Shown piece after piece: positions 8,453-18,796 of a stretch of DNA of 64,000 nt. Below the pieces are notes generated by a model. The model saw only the letters and a program-made list of their open reading frames with translations. It had not been told where the DNA came from and did not search any database. This DNA comes from Saccharibacter sp. EH611 (lineage in GTDB: Bacteria > Pseudomonadota > Alphaproteobacteria > Acetobacterales > Acetobacteraceae): positions 248,001 to 312,000 of the forward strand of contig NZ_WVHP01000021.1 of NCBI RefSeq assembly GCF_009834765.1, read 5' to 3'. A program made the translations under genes and the position numbers. Each line of letters opens with the position of its first letter. Within the stretch, counting starts at the first letter, position 1.

Positions 8453-9536
8453 AATGCCGTCCGTTTCTTCATCAACAGAAGCCCGAAAACGGGAAAAGAT
8501 TGCGCAACGTTTGACGGGAATGCGCCAATCTTATGCGAAATTGACCCATCATCGCGTGGTCGTATTGCTTGTTTTGGGTGTGCTTATTCTGGCGTCTTTA
8601 TTGCTGGATTTTTCGCTTGGGCCGGCGGCGTTATCGCCGATGCAGCTTGTTCATGCTCTGTTAAATCCATCTTCTGGCATGAATGCCGTGATCGTCTGGC
8701 ATATTCGCCTGCCGTACGCCTTGATGGCGGTGTTGGTCGGGCTTGCGCTTGGCATTTCTGGTGGGGAAATGCAGACCATTTTGGATAATCCTTTAGCGAG
8801 TCCCTTTACGCTAGGGGTTTCAGCCGCAGCGGCATTTGGTGCATCGTTGGCGATCGTCTTGCAGTGGCGTTTGCCCTACATGCCAGAGACATGGATGGTT
8901 CCCCTTGAGGCGTTTATATTCGCCGTTGGGTCGGCTGTCTTGCTGGAGCTCGTGGCGCGGGTAAGGGCGCGCTCTACAACGATGGTTGTCTTATTCGGGA
9001 TTGCCCTCGTTTTTACCTTTCATGCGCTCGTATCACTGATGCAATTCGTTGCTGATGAAGACGCCTTACAAGAGCTCGTCTTTTGGACAATGGGCAGCCT
9101 CACTCGAGCAAGTTGGGGAAAAATTGCTGTGCTTGCAGCTGGCTGTTTAGTTGTTTTGCCTTTTTGCTGGCGTGCAGCACCAGCGATGACGGCCTTGCGT
9201 CTGGGGGAGGATCGTGCGGCGAGTTACGGGGTGGACGTGCATCGTTTACGCATGATGTCATTGCTGCGTGTGAGTATTTTGTCGGCTCTGGCTGTGTCCT
9301 TTGTTGGTACGATTGGCTTTGTCGGACTGGTTGCGCCGCATATTGCCCGTCGTTTGCTGGGGGAGGATCATCGCTTTTACCTGCCCGGGTCAGCTCTATG
9401 CGGGTGTTTGATTATGTCGCTTTCGTCCATTGCTGCGAAGAACATCATGTCAGGCGTGGTCATTCCCGTAGGGATTGTGACGGCTTTGGTTGGGATTCCA
9501 TTTTTCCTCGGTGTCGTGTTGAAACGAGGCAGATAA
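8442..9536 (+). CDS. FecCD-family iron ABC importer permease
   Basis: This inner-membrane permease has about ten hydrophobic helices, as in BtuC and FecC/D. Family signatures are WHIRLPYALMAVLVGLALG, GGEMQTILDNPLASPFTLG (near residue 100), LRLGEDRAASYGVD, and GTIGFVGLVAPHIARRLLGE, the cytoplasmic loop that couples to the ATPase. The C-terminus ends VGIPFFLGVVLKRGR. A single permease gene implies a homodimer. Start choices are ATG 8442 or 8454, both overlapping or touching the end of the binding-protein gene. A GTG at 8418 is less likely. The stop overlaps the ATPase start (TAATG). Confidence 0.92.
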   Translation: MFTEMPSVSSSTEARKREKIAQRLTGMRQSYAKLTHHRVVVLLVLGVLILASLLLDFSLGPAALSPMQLVHALLNPSSGMNAVIVWHIRLPYALMAVLVGLALGISGGEMQTILDNPLASPFTLGVSAAAAFGASLAIVLQWRLPYMPETWMVPLEAFIFAVGSAVLLELVARVRARSTTMVVLFGIALVFTFHALVSLMQFVADEDALQELVFWTMGSLTRASWGKIAVLAAGCLVVLPFCWRAAPAMTALRLGEDRAASYGVDVHRLRMMSLLRVSILSALAVSFVGTIGFVGLVAPHIARRLLGEDHRFYLPGSALCGCLIMSLSSIAAKNIMSGVVIPVGIVTALVGIPFFLGVVLKRGR

Positions 9537-10369
9537 TGACGGGGAATATGACAAACGCACGGTCTCAGGAAGAAGGTCTTCTGGTTCACGGTCTCACTGT
9601 GAGCTATGGGAAGCGCGAAATTTTGCACGGGATTTCTCTCGATAATATGCGTCCCGGCCGGGTGACGGCCCTGCTTGGGCCAAATGGCTCTGGAAAGTCC
9701 ACGTTCTTGCGTGCAGTCGCTGGTTTAACCGCCTCTAAGGGGGAGGTTGTGCTGAAAGGGCGTAACCTTGCAACGCTTCCTGCAGGGGCGAGAGCTCGGA
9801 TTGGTGCCTATCTTCCGCAAAGTCTCCCGCCTGAAGTTCATCTCCAAGTTCTTGAAGCTGTCATGGTGGCCCGTCGTGCGGGAGAGGGTGTCTCTGCTGA
9901 ATGCGCGCTTTCTGAGGCTATGGAGGTCTTAGAGGGACTTGGTATTGCCGACTTAGCTTTACGGTATTTGGACGAACTTTCCGGCGGGCAGCGGCAGCTC
10001 GTCGGCTTGGCACAAGCTCTCGTGCGAAAGCCAGAACTGTTGTTGCTTGATGAACCGCTGAGTGCGCTAGATCTTCGCTATCAATTTGCTGTTATGGATG
10101 CCGTGCGGCGTGAAACGCAGGCGCGCGGGATCGTCACATTGCTTGTGGTGCATGACCTTAACATTGCTCTGCAACGTGCTGACGATGTTGTGTATATGCG
10201 CGAGGGACGTCTGATTGGGCAAGGGGTCGTGATGGACGTGACCACACCAGACATTCTGGCAGATGTGTATGGGGTGAGAACACGGCTCGAAGTCTGTCCT
10301 CGTGGTTTGCCACATGTGCTTGTTGATGGTGTAGTCGAGGACTCTCCTGAAGAAGAGCAGCGTTACTAG
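9536..10369 (+). CDS. Iron ABC importer ATP-binding protein
   Basis: This FecE/FepC-type ATPase of 277 residues powers the importer. It has Walker A GPNGSGKST (about residue 45), a Q-loop in AYLPQSLPPEVHL, signature LSGGQRQL, Walker B LLLLDEPLSALD and the H-loop VVHDLN. ATG 9536 is chosen because it overlaps the permease stop (TAATG) and has GAGG six bases upstream. The same frame stays open upstream inside the permease gene, but that stretch does not look like an ABC protein. The C-terminal tail (EDSPEEEQRY) is acidic. There is no clear terminator; hemF converges 41 bp later. Confidence 0.95.
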   Translation: MTGNMTNARSQEEGLLVHGLTVSYGKREILHGISLDNMRPGRVTALLGPNGSGKSTFLRAVAGLTASKGEVVLKGRNLATLPAGARARIGAYLPQSLPPEVHLQVLEAVMVARRAGEGVSAECALSEAMEVLEGLGIADLALRYLDELSGGQRQLVGLAQALVRKPELLLLDEPLSALDLRYQFAVMDAVRRETQARGIVTLLVVHDLNIALQRADDVVYMREGRLIGQGVVMDVTTPDILADVYGVRTRLEVCPRGLPHVLVDGVVEDSPEEEQRY

Positions 10370-10410
10370 GCTCCCGGTATAAAGGGGAACCCAGTAAAGA
10401 TGTGCTTATA

Positions 10411-11325
10411 TCAGGGCCAGTGTGCTTCTGGAGGCATGCTCATGAGGATAGCCTCTGTATTGCCGCCTGTTTTTAGCCCAAAGATCGTGCCTCGGTCATA
10501 AATGAGGTTAAACTCGACATAACGGCCACGTCGCGTAAGCTGCGCCTGGCGGTCTTCCTCTGTCCAAGGGGTAAACATGCGGTTGCGCACGGCTTGAGGA
10601 TACGATTCGTAAAAAGCATTCCCCACGTCTTTAGTGAAGGCAAAATCTTTTTCCAGATCACCTGTGCGCAGCCAATCGTAGAAAATGCCCCCTAAGCCAC
10701 GAGGTTCGTTGCGGTGTTTGAGGAAGAAATATTCATCACACCATTTTTTGAAGCGTGAGTAATAGTCAGGGTCATACTTATCGCATGCGTCCTGAAATTT
10801 TTTATGGAACTGGGCTGCGTCCTCTTGGGCTTCCTGGCTGTCGGGGAACATGGGTGTAATGTCACCCCCGCCACCAAACCATCCTTTAGAGGTAATGATC
10901 ATACGCGTGTTGAAATGAGCCGCGCTGACATGGGGGTTACATGGATGCGCCACGAGCGAAATACCCGTCGCAAAGAAGCGTGGATCTTCTTCAGCACCGG
11001 GGATTTGTTTGCGGAATTCCGGTGAGAATTCGCCCCAAACGGTGGAAACATTAACGCCCACTTTTTCAAAAACGCGCCCGCGCATAACCGACATGACGCC
11101 ACCGCCACCTTCAGGACGATCCCAAGCGGTGCGCTCAAAGCGTCCTGCTTTCTCGCGGCCATTAAGTATCTGCGAGTTCTTCGCGACTGCTTCGTCTTCA
11201 AGAGCTTCATAAGACGCGCAGATGCGATCACGCAGTGTTTCAAACCATTCCTTAGCGTCTTTTTTTAAAGAATCATGAGGAACATCTGAACGGATAAGCT
11301 CACCAAAATGAGGGGATGAATTCAT
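10411..11325 (-). CDS. hemF: Oxygen-dependent coproporphyrinogen III oxidase
   Basis: HemF uses O2 to decarboxylate coproporphyrinogen III to protoporphyrinogen IX. The 304-residue sequence carries [80 protein letters not shown] and [18 protein letters not shown], all diagnostic. The conserved His residues of the active site are present. An aerobic enzyme suits a strictly respiring acetic acid bacterium. It converges on the iron importer, which supplies the metal for the next step. Its promoter region contains a 13-bp palindrome (11385-11397) that may link it to iron or redox control. Confidence 0.97.
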   Translation of the reverse strand: MNSSPHFGELIRSDVPHDSLKKDAKEWFETLRDRICASYEALEDEAVAKNSQILNGREKAGRFERTAWDRPEGGGGVMSVMRGRVFEKVGVNVSTVWGEFSPEFRKQIPGAEEDPRFFATGISLVAHPCNPHVSAAHFNTRMIITSKGWFGGGGDITPMFPDSQEAQEDAAQFHKKFQDACDKYDPDYYSRFKKWCDEYFFLKHRNEPRGLGGIFYDWLRTGDLEKDFAFTKDVGNAFYESYPQAVRNRMFTPWTEEDRQAQLTRRGRYVEFNLIYDRGTIFGLKTGGNTEAILMSMPPEAHWP

Positions 11326-11384
11326 TATTTATCTTCCGTCTCTCTAGTTGCGTTGTCTGAGACGGAGGAACTCTAGCACATAGT

Positions 11385-11397
11385 TTCTAAATTAGAA
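11385..11397. promoter_or_regulatory. 13-bp palindrome upstream of hemF
   Basis: TTCTAAATTAGAA is a perfect palindrome with a central A, 60 bp upstream of the hemF start, in an AT-rich stretch that also leads to mtnP. The TTAGAA half-site resembles half-sites of the alphaproteobacterial Irr iron control element, but the arms are in the opposite order. Regulator identity is a guess. Confidence 0.4.
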
Positions 11398-11571
11398 TAA
11401 CTATTTATACGTGTCGTTATTATAGGGAGAATGTAAATTTCTTGTTTACTGACGGGAAAAGAGGCAAAGGGTGTTCTTTTGTTCTTGAGGCTTTGGAAAA
11501 GCGTTACTCTTGGGTTACACTCAAGATTCTAGCGTTTAAGACGATTATAAACGGCATGGGAGTATAACCGC

Positions 11572-12462
11572 ATGGCTTCGGAAAAACACGTTGAGCCCGT
11601 TATCGGCGTTATCGGGGGGTCTGGCCTCTATGAAATTGATGGGCTGAAGGATAAAGAGTGGCGCCGCTGTGAAACGCCATGGGGAGCTCCTTCTGATGAC
11701 TTGCTTTTTGGAAGCATTTCCGGCGTGCGTTGCGTCTTCCTGCCTCGGCATGGGCGCGGCCATCCCATTCCACCATCACGTCTAAATTATCGGGCGAATA
11801 TTGATGCGCTGAAGCGTGCAGGGGTGACTGATATTATCTCCCTTTCTGCTGTTGGTTCTTTGAAGGAAGAGCTTGAGCCTGGCCGCTTTGTGTTGGTGGA
11901 TCAATTTATTGATCTCACCCAAGGGCGTCAGCGCACTTTCTTTGAGGAAGGGTGCGTGGCTCATGTCAGCATGGCAGAGCCTGTGTCGCATCGCTTGCTT
12001 ACGACATTGGGTGATACGGCTGAAAAGCTTCATATTCCTGTGACGCGTGGTGGGACGTATGTCGTGATTGAGGGGCCGCAATTTTCCACACGCGCGGAAA
12101 GTGACCTTTATCGTTCATGGGGCTGTTCAGTCATTGGGATGACGAACATGCCAGAAGCACGCCTCGCACGTGAGGCGGAAATGAATTATGCCACCGTTGG
12201 TATGGTGACAGATTATGACTGCTGGCATGAAGACCATGACAGCGTGACCGTCGATACAGTTGTTACGACGATGAAAAAGAACGCCACTCATGCGCGTGAG
12301 CTGGTAAAAGATGCTATTGCATCACTAGGGCATAAGCGTGAGCTTGATCAGGCTGAACGGGCTCTTGATAATGCGATTATCACACCAGCAGATGCACGCG
12401 ACTCTGGCCTATTAGCGCGTCTTGATGCCGTGGCGGGGCGTGGATTGTTCAGCCATCATTAA
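11572..12462 (+). CDS. mtnP: S-methyl-5'-thioadenosine phosphorylase
   Basis: MtnP cleaves 5'-methylthioadenosine with phosphate to adenine and 5-methylthioribose-1-phosphate, the first step of methionine salvage. The 296-residue protein shows IGVIGGSGLYEIDGL, FLPRHGRGHPIPPSRLNYRA, ISLSAVGSLKEE, VIEGPQFSTRAES and IGMTNMPEARLAREAEM, then TDYDCWHE. These are features of the MTAP branch rather than purine nucleoside phosphorylase. Length and start (ATG 11572) are normal. No other salvage genes lie beside it. A strong terminator follows. Confidence 0.95.
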   Translation: MASEKHVEPVIGVIGGSGLYEIDGLKDKEWRRCETPWGAPSDDLLFGSISGVRCVFLPRHGRGHPIPPSRLNYRANIDALKRAGVTDIISLSAVGSLKEELEPGRFVLVDQFIDLTQGRQRTFFEEGCVAHVSMAEPVSHRLLTTLGDTAEKLHIPVTRGGTYVVIEGPQFSTRAESDLYRSWGCSVIGMTNMPEARLAREAEMNYATVGMVTDYDCWHEDHDSVTVDTVVTTMKKNATHARELVKDAIASLGHKRELDQAERALDNAIITPADARDSGLLARLDAVAGRGLFSHH

Positions 12463-12472
12463 AGGGCTGTAT

Positions 12473-12513
12473 CTCCCTGCAGGAGAAGAAGTGCCCTGCA
12501 GGGAGAGGTTTTT
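12473..12513 (+). terminator. Intrinsic terminator after mtnP
   Basis: Perfect 11-base arms CTCCCTGCAGG / CCTGCAGGGAG are followed by AGGTTTTT. The T-run overlaps the stop codon of the convergent SDR gene. Confidence 0.85.
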
Positions 12514-13300
12514 ACCAACTGCGCAAAAGCCCACCATCTACAGGAATACAGGCTCCCGTTATGTAAGAAGCGCGAGGGCTGGCCAGAAAGGTTGCCATTG
12601 CGCCAAATTCATCAGGCTCTCCGTAACGCCCTACAGGGATTTCCTGTTCCTTTCGACGTTTGAGCTCCTCAACAGAAATATGTTGTTGCTCTGCGCGTGA
12701 GGCGTTCAGTTTGGCGACGCGGTCTGTGTCAAACCGTCCCGGCATGAGGGTATTTACCGTAATGCCATCCGGCCCCACTTCACGAGCGAGTGTTTTCCCC
12801 CAACTTGCAAGGGCAGAGCGCAGCGCGTTGGAGAGGACGAGCCCCTGAATCGGTTCCTTAATGCTTGTGGATGAGACCATGATAATGCGTCCAAATCCTT
12901 GCTGACGCATGGAGGGCAGAAAAGCATCTGTCATGGCCATCGTCGGCATGAGCATCGCGTCAGCATAGTGCTGCCATAGCTGCGCGTCTAAAGCGCTCGC
13001 AGGCCCAGGAGGGGGGCCTCCTCCATTGCCAATGATAATGTCAGGTGCTTTTGGATAGTGTTGTTGAATATGGGTGATGGCGTTCTGCACCCCTTCTAGA
13101 GCGGCAAGGTCGGCGCTGATCCAAGAGGCTTTACCTCCATCGTTTTTGATAATGTCCACCATATTTCGTAAGGGCTGTTCGCGGCGCGCGATAAGACATA
13201 CATGGACGCCTTCTGCCGCGAGGGAACGGGCGATACCAGCGCCCAAGCCGGCGCTTCCTCCCATAATGATGGCAAAGCGTTGCGATAGCTGCATATCCAT
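12512..13300 (-). CDS. SDR-family oxidoreductase with altered active site
   Basis: This is a short-chain dehydrogenase/reductase fold of 262 residues. The cofactor motif IIMGGSAGLGAGIA (TGxxxGxG type) is near residue 12, a GNGG motif sits at the end of strand 4, and IIMVSST carries the catalytic-region Ser near residue 141. The usual YxxxK is replaced: the aligned segment reads LSNALRSALASWGKTLA, so Tyr and Lys become Ser and Arg. A family of SDRs with an SNALR segment exists, so this is probably an inherited subfamily trait rather than decay. The C-terminus (PASYITGACIPVDGG-like, here RASYITGACIPVDGG) is normal. Substrate unknown. It is transcribed away from groES and has its own promoter in the 13.3-13.4 kb gap. 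Confidence 0.85.
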   Translation of the reverse strand: MDMQLSQRFAIIMGGSAGLGAGIARSLAAEGVHVCLIARREQPLRNMVDIIKNDGGKASWISADLAALEGVQNAITHIQQHYPKAPDIIIGNGGGPPPGPASALDAQLWQHYADAMLMPTMAMTDAFLPSMRQQGFGRIIMVSSTSIKEPIQGLVLSNALRSALASWGKTLAREVGPDGITVNTLMPGRFDTDRVAKLNASRAEQQHISVEELKRRKEQEIPVGRYGEPDEFGAMATFLASPRASYITGACIPVDGGLLRSW

Positions 13301-13414
13301 AAATAAATATCCAATTCCTCATATATTTTAGCCATCATGAGTGTGAGCCTTTGGAAGAGGAAGGTGAAGGGGATTCTGTCTTTTCTGGAAGTTCTATGAT
13401 GTGAAGACTTTTTT

Positions 13415-13503
13415 AGAAGGAGATGATTAAAAAATATGCTTCTTCACAGCAGAGGTTCTTGACGCTCGCAGGGGGGAACACTATTTTTTAATCACCTCCT
13501 TCT
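13415..13503. repeat. 21-bp near-perfect inverted repeat bracketing the groES promoter
   Basis: The arms 13415-13435 and 13483-13503 are reverse complements at 20 of 21 positions, separated by 47 bp. The left arm starts AGAAGGAGATGATT and the right arm ends AATCACCTCCTTCT. The right arm overlaps the proposed -10 element and the start of the transcript. It also resembles the 3' end of 16S rRNA (ATCACCTCCTT). The last part of the right arm can instead pair with AGAAGGGG just downstream (13507-13514), giving a hairpin at the mRNA 5' end. Confidence 0.75.
13458..13490 (+). promoter_or_regulatory. Sigma-32 (RpoH)-type heat-shock promoter of groESL
   Basis: CTTG (13458-13461), 18 bases, then ACTATTTTTTA (13480-13490) fits the alphaproteobacterial RpoH pattern CTTG-N17/18-CYTATNT. 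No CIRCE element (TTAGCACTC-N9-GAGTGCTAA) is visible between here and groES. Transcription would start near 13492, leaving a leader of about 105 bases. Confidence 0.6.
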
Positions 13504-13597
13504 GAGAGAAGGGGGTTGTATAGGTGCGCTGCTAATTTGAGCGCGATAACCCGGCCACGCTGCTTTGAAAAAGGGCTGGCCTAGAATGGAGCGATCC

Positions 13598-13888
13598 ATG
13601 ACGAATTTTCGTCCCCTTCACGACCGCGTAGTGGTCCGCCGCCTCGAAAGCGAAGAGAAAACCGCTGGTGGCATCATTATTCCAGAAACAGCTAAAGAAA
13701 AACCGATGGAAGGCGAAGTCATCGCTGTCGGCCCTGGCGCACGCAACGAGCAGGGGCAGGTTGTGCCGCTGGACGTTAAAGCCGGTGACCGTGTTCTGTT
13801 TGGCAAATGGTCAGGCACTGAGGTGACGATTAGCGGCGAAGAACTGCTGATCATGAAAGAGAGCGACGTTATGGGGATCATTGGCTAA
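13598..13888 (+). CDS. groES: Co-chaperonin GroES
   Basis: GroES is the seven-subunit lid of the GroEL folding chamber. The 96-residue protein begins [16 protein letters not shown] and has the mobile loop [18 protein letters not shown] and the C-terminal [14 protein letters not shown]. The ATG at 13598 is preferred because GGAG lies six bases upstream (GGAGCGATCC) and the product then starts like all GroES proteins. An open frame back to 13565 adds only unrelated residues. It is first in the groES-groEL operon, 59 bp ahead of groEL. Confidence 0.97.
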   Translation: MTNFRPLHDRVVVRRLESEEKTAGGIIIPETAKEKPMEGEVIAVGPGARNEQGQVVPLDVKAGDRVLFGKWSGTEVTISGEELLIMKESDVMGIIG

Positions 13889-13941
13889 GGCCTTTCCTTT
13901 GTTAACTTTGTATCTCTTAAAGTAACCCTCCTAAGGAGTAA

Positions 13942-15615
<1,674 letters not shown>

Positions 15616-15679
15616 GTCTCCCAGACCTTCTCTTTCCCTTTTCATTAGGAAAGGGAAAGACCGCAGTTCTCTGCTGGAA

Positions 15680-15712
15680 AAGCCTCACTTCTTCGGAAGT
15701 GAGGCTTTTTTT
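15680..15712 (+). terminator. groESL terminator with UUCG tetraloop
   Basis: AAGCCTCACTT / AAGTGAGGCTT, 11 perfect pairs plus a closing C-G around a TTCG loop, are followed by a T-run. A second hairpin without T-run lies just upstream (TCTTTCCCTTT / AAAGGGAAAGA, about 15630-15661) and may protect the mRNA 3' end. Confidence 0.9.
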
Positions 15713-15822
15713 ATGAGCTGCTTAACAGTGAGGATGTCATAAATGTGTCTTAAATGACACGGTATGGGCTTATAAGTAACGCTAATGGCACAGATCGTAA
15801 AATAGATGTGGCATTTTGTTGT

Positions 15823-15849
15823 GTTATCGAATTAAATTAATTTTATAAC
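15823..15849. promoter_or_regulatory. 27-bp imperfect palindrome in the TonB-receptor promoter
   Basis: GTTAT and ATAAC flank a perfect inner 13-bp palindrome AATTAAATTAATT; two central-flank positions on each side do not pair. It ends 18 bp before the receptor ATG, over or just after the likely promoter. A smaller palindrome GTGTC-N6-GACAC lies at 15745-15760. Such sites fit repressor control of receptor synthesis. The regulator is unknown. Confidence 0.5.
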
Positions 15850-15867
15850 GATGATGGAACATTAAGT

Positions 15868-18735
15868 ATGACGATTTCTCCTCGCCATTGGCTACTATGC
15901 GCATCAATTCTCTCTGCCGGTTCTGTTCCTCACCTAGCTTGTGCGGCGGGCTCTCTTGTCTCTGGTGGGGAGAAGGGACAAGTAACTGAACGCTCTCACG
16001 CATCGGAGCCGGGCTCGCATCACACTAAGCCAAAAAAACGTACAAAATCGACCCATGGAAATAATGCTTTTCGTGGTATTAGCGCACGTCGTTCAGAAGA
16101 AATTATGGTGACAGGCTCTATGCTGAGTAAGTCACGTAATTCTGACGCTAACCCTGTGCAGACAATTAGCAGTAAGCAACTGACGCAAACAGGTTTGACA
16201 AACTTGGGCGATATTTTGCAGCGTATGCCCTCCATTGGGTCGAGTGGAACGGGCAATTCTAATACGAATGGTGGCGGAGGAGCTTCCTGTATCGATTTGC
16301 GTAATTTAGGGCAGCAGCGCGTTTTGGTCATGATTGATGGTAAACGCGTTGCTTTAGATTCAAGTGCTGGGGCGAATTGTGTTGACACGAATACGCTCCC
16401 GATTCAGCTGATTGATAATATTGAAATTTTAAAAGATGGTGGATCCGAGCTTTACGGTGCGGATGCTGTGTCTGGTGTGGTGAACATTAAGCTGCGGCAC
16501 AATCTTAATACCGGATCTGTAACGATCCGTGGTGGAATTACAGGGCGCGGTGATGGAAAGACTGGCATGCTTTCGGCTTATAAAGGCTGGAACTTTGATC
16601 ATGAACGAGGAAACATTACCGTAGGGGCAACGTATAATACCACTGAGGGTATTATGCAGCGTAACCGTGGATGGGCGAACCCTGTTCAGCTTGATGCAAC
16701 AGGTAAGCGCTTTGGCTCAAGTTATAGTGCTCAACCTCTATGGCAGGACAATAATGGGAATACATTAGGATCTACACCCTCACGCTATCAGTTCGGGCAA
16801 GATTCGATGCTGACGAATAGCGTGAATACGGGCACGCTTTATGGTGATGCGCATTACGATTTTGACCGTCATCTGACGCTCTATTCGAATGTGTTGTACA
16901 GCCATCGTGACTCGCTATCACAGCTGGCTCCTATGCCTTTCTATGGGAGTATTCCACCTTCAACTCTGCCTTCCAATTTAACGGTTCCAGCCAATTATCC
17001 TAATAGTCGTTTCCCCGGCCAAGATGCCACGATGGCTTCCCGCCGCTTTACGGAGTTTGGTCCACGACGTTTAGAGAATTCATCCGATACCTATACCGTT
17101 AAGTCTGGATTGAAAGGGGAGATCATCGATCACTGGATGTATGATGCATCCTTTACCTATGGGTGGAATCAAAATCTGGAGCATGATCTCAATATCGGAA
17201 GCTATACGAACCTTCTGAACGGCTATGGCCTCCAACAAGTTCAACAGGGAAATGCTAATAGTGCATTAGCGTATAATCCTTCTCTGTGCCCGTCATCAGG
17301 ATGCGCTAGCCCGTTTCATCCGCTTTCAGGTAAAGCGGCAGCTTATGCGAATGCGACAACAAACACTCATAGCTATTATCAATTACGAGACTGGAACCTT
17401 CGCATTCACAATAGCCGCGTTGTGACGATGCCGTGGGAGCATGGTGGAGCGTTAGGAATTGCTCTGGGGATGGAGCATAGAGGCGAGCATCTATCTTCTA
17501 CGCCAGATCCATTAATTTCTTCTGGCCAAAGTATGACAAACACAACTCAATATACGGGTGGTGGGTTTAACGTGACGGAAGGTTATGCGGAGACCAGTTT
17601 TAACCTGTTGCATAATGCATTCCTCGCTAAAGATTTGACCGTTGACGCTCAAGGACGCGTGTCTGCCTATAATACGTTTGGAACGACAAAAAACTGGAAA
17701 GCCTCTATCAACTGGATGCCAACACGTGACGTGCGGTTTCGTGGAACCATTGGGACATCCTATCGTCAGCCTTCAGTGTATGAGCTTTATCAAGGGCAAA
17801 CGCTTTCGTATAATCAGGCCAATGACCCTTGCGATATGGGAGCCGTTGGTACTTACGGGGCACAGTCGGCCGTCGTTGCATCGCGTTGTGCGCAGCAGAA
17901 AATTAATACCAAAACCTTTACAGCCCAGGGGAGCGGACAGGTGCCGACCTTGGGCGGAGGGAATAATAAGCTGAACCCAGAAACGAGCCGAACATATACA
18001 TTTGGGGCTGTCTTCACACCGCGCTGGATTCCACGTTTGTCGTTGTCTGCAGAATTTTGGCATACAACAGTCTCCAACACCGTTGGTTCTCTTCCAACAC
18101 AGTACATCCTTGATCAATGCTATACGGCTGGGAAAGAGTGTGGCCTTATCCAAAGAGATGGAGTAGGGCAGATCCAACAGGTAACCGCTAATAATATGAA
18201 TATTGGTGGTTTGCGAACAAGCGGCGTGGATTTGGATCTGAACTATTCTCTTCCTTTAACACCTGATGATGTTGTCACCGTAGAAAATAATATTCAGCAG
18301 TTGGTCTCGTATCAGCAGCAATACACACCAGGCGGGCAATGGTATAATTACTATGGTCGGCTTCTGTATCAAAATACTGGAACTGGTATGGCGAATGGTG
18401 TGCCGACACTGCGTGATTATGCAACGGCTACATGGCGTCATAAGAACTTCTCGATCACTTATATGATGCAATATATGGGTGGTATGACGTGGAATAATTC
18501 GACACGTGACCTGACGTCAGCCGATGGGCCGCGTCATTCGACACCGGGTATGTTTGAACACGATATTACACTTAATTATCGGTGGAAGAAGTGGAATTTC
18601 CAAGGTGGGATCACAAATATCGCCAATAAGCGCCCTCCATTTGTGGCTGATGGAGGCCAAAATTCGCTTGGCTCTCTTTATAGTAACTTCTATGCGGGTA
18701 GAAGCTTCTACTTACAGGCTGGGCTTGCTTTTTAG
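15868..18735 (+). CDS. TonB-dependent outer-membrane receptor
   Basis: This 955-residue protein is a gated beta-barrel for uptake of a scarce ligand (iron chelate, vitamin or sugar) using TonB energy. A signal peptide ends near LACA (about residue 26). A His/Lys-rich linker follows, then the TonB-box-like EEIMVTGS (about residue 78). The plug domain contains NLGDILQRMPSIG, LRNLGQQRVLVMIDGKR, IEILKDGGSELYGADAVSGVVNI. Aromatic-rich barrel strands run to the end, FYLQAGLAF, with the terminal Phe required for outer-membrane assembly. The plug and SELYGADAVSGVVNIKL match the large TonB receptor class common in Acetobacteraceae and sphingomonads. It stands alone: no transporter gene is adjacent, so the ligand is not predictable. 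Confidence 0.93.
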   Translation: MTISPRHWLLCASILSAGSVPHLACAAGSLVSGGEKGQVTERSHASEPGSHHTKPKKRTKSTHGNNAFRGISARRSEEIMVTGSMLSKSRNSDANPVQTISSKQLTQTGLTNLGDILQRMPSIGSSGTGNSNTNGGGGASCIDLRNLGQQRVLVMIDGKRVALDSSAGANCVDTNTLPIQLIDNIEILKDGGSELYGADAVSGVVNIKLRHNLNTGSVTIRGGITGRGDGKTGMLSAYKGWNFDHERGNITVGATYNTTEGIMQRNRGWANPVQLDATGKRFGSSYSAQPLWQDNNGNTLGSTPSRYQFGQDSMLTNSVNTGTLYGDAHYDFDRHLTLYSNVLYSHRDSLSQLAPMPFYGSIPPSTLPSNLTVPANYPNSRFPGQDATMASRRFTEFGPRRLENSSDTYTVKSGLKGEIIDHWMYDASFTYGWNQNLEHDLNIGSYTNLLNGYGLQQVQQGNANSALAYNPSLCPSSGCASPFHPLSGKAAAYANATTNTHSYYQLRDWNLRIHNSRVVTMPWEHGGALGIALGMEHRGEHLSSTPDPLISSGQSMTNTTQYTGGGFNVTEGYAETSFNLLHNAFLAKDLTVDAQGRVSAYNTFGTTKNWKASINWMPTRDVRFRGTIGTSYRQPSVYELYQGQTLSYNQANDPCDMGAVGTYGAQSAVVASRCAQQKINTKTFTAQGSGQVPTLGGGNNKLNPETSRTYTFGAVFTPRWIPRLSLSAEFWHTTVSNTVGSLPTQYILDQCYTAGKECGLIQRDGVGQIQQVTANNMNIGGLRTSGVDLDLNYSLPLTPDDVVTVENNIQQLVSYQQQYTPGGQWYNYYGRLLYQNTGTGMANGVPTLRDYATATWRHKNFSITYMMQYMGGMTWNNSTRDLTSADGPRHSTPGMFEHDITLNYRWKKWNFQGGITNIANKRPPFVADGGQNSLGSLYSNFYAGRSFYLQAGLAF

Positions 18736-18767
18736 AAATCCCTTGGTCTTTTTCTAGGGATGCGAAC

Positions 18768-18796
18768 AGGGAGGGGCATAGGCCTCTCCCTTTTTT
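18768..18796 (+). terminator. Intrinsic terminator after the TonB receptor
   Basis: AGGGAGGGGC pairs with GCCTCTCCCT (one G-U) around a four-base loop and is followed by six T. Confidence 0.85.

Noticed and set aside
9083-9535. Upstream extension of the iron ABC ATPase frame.
   Set aside because: It overlaps the permease gene and encodes Ser/Cys-rich sequence unlike any ABC protein; the ATG at 9536 has a good ribosome site.
13504-13597. A CIRCE element before groES.
   Set aside because: I looked for TTAGCACTC and GAGTGCTAA; only a short GCGCT/AGCGC pair near 13527-13543 is present, which is not CIRCE.
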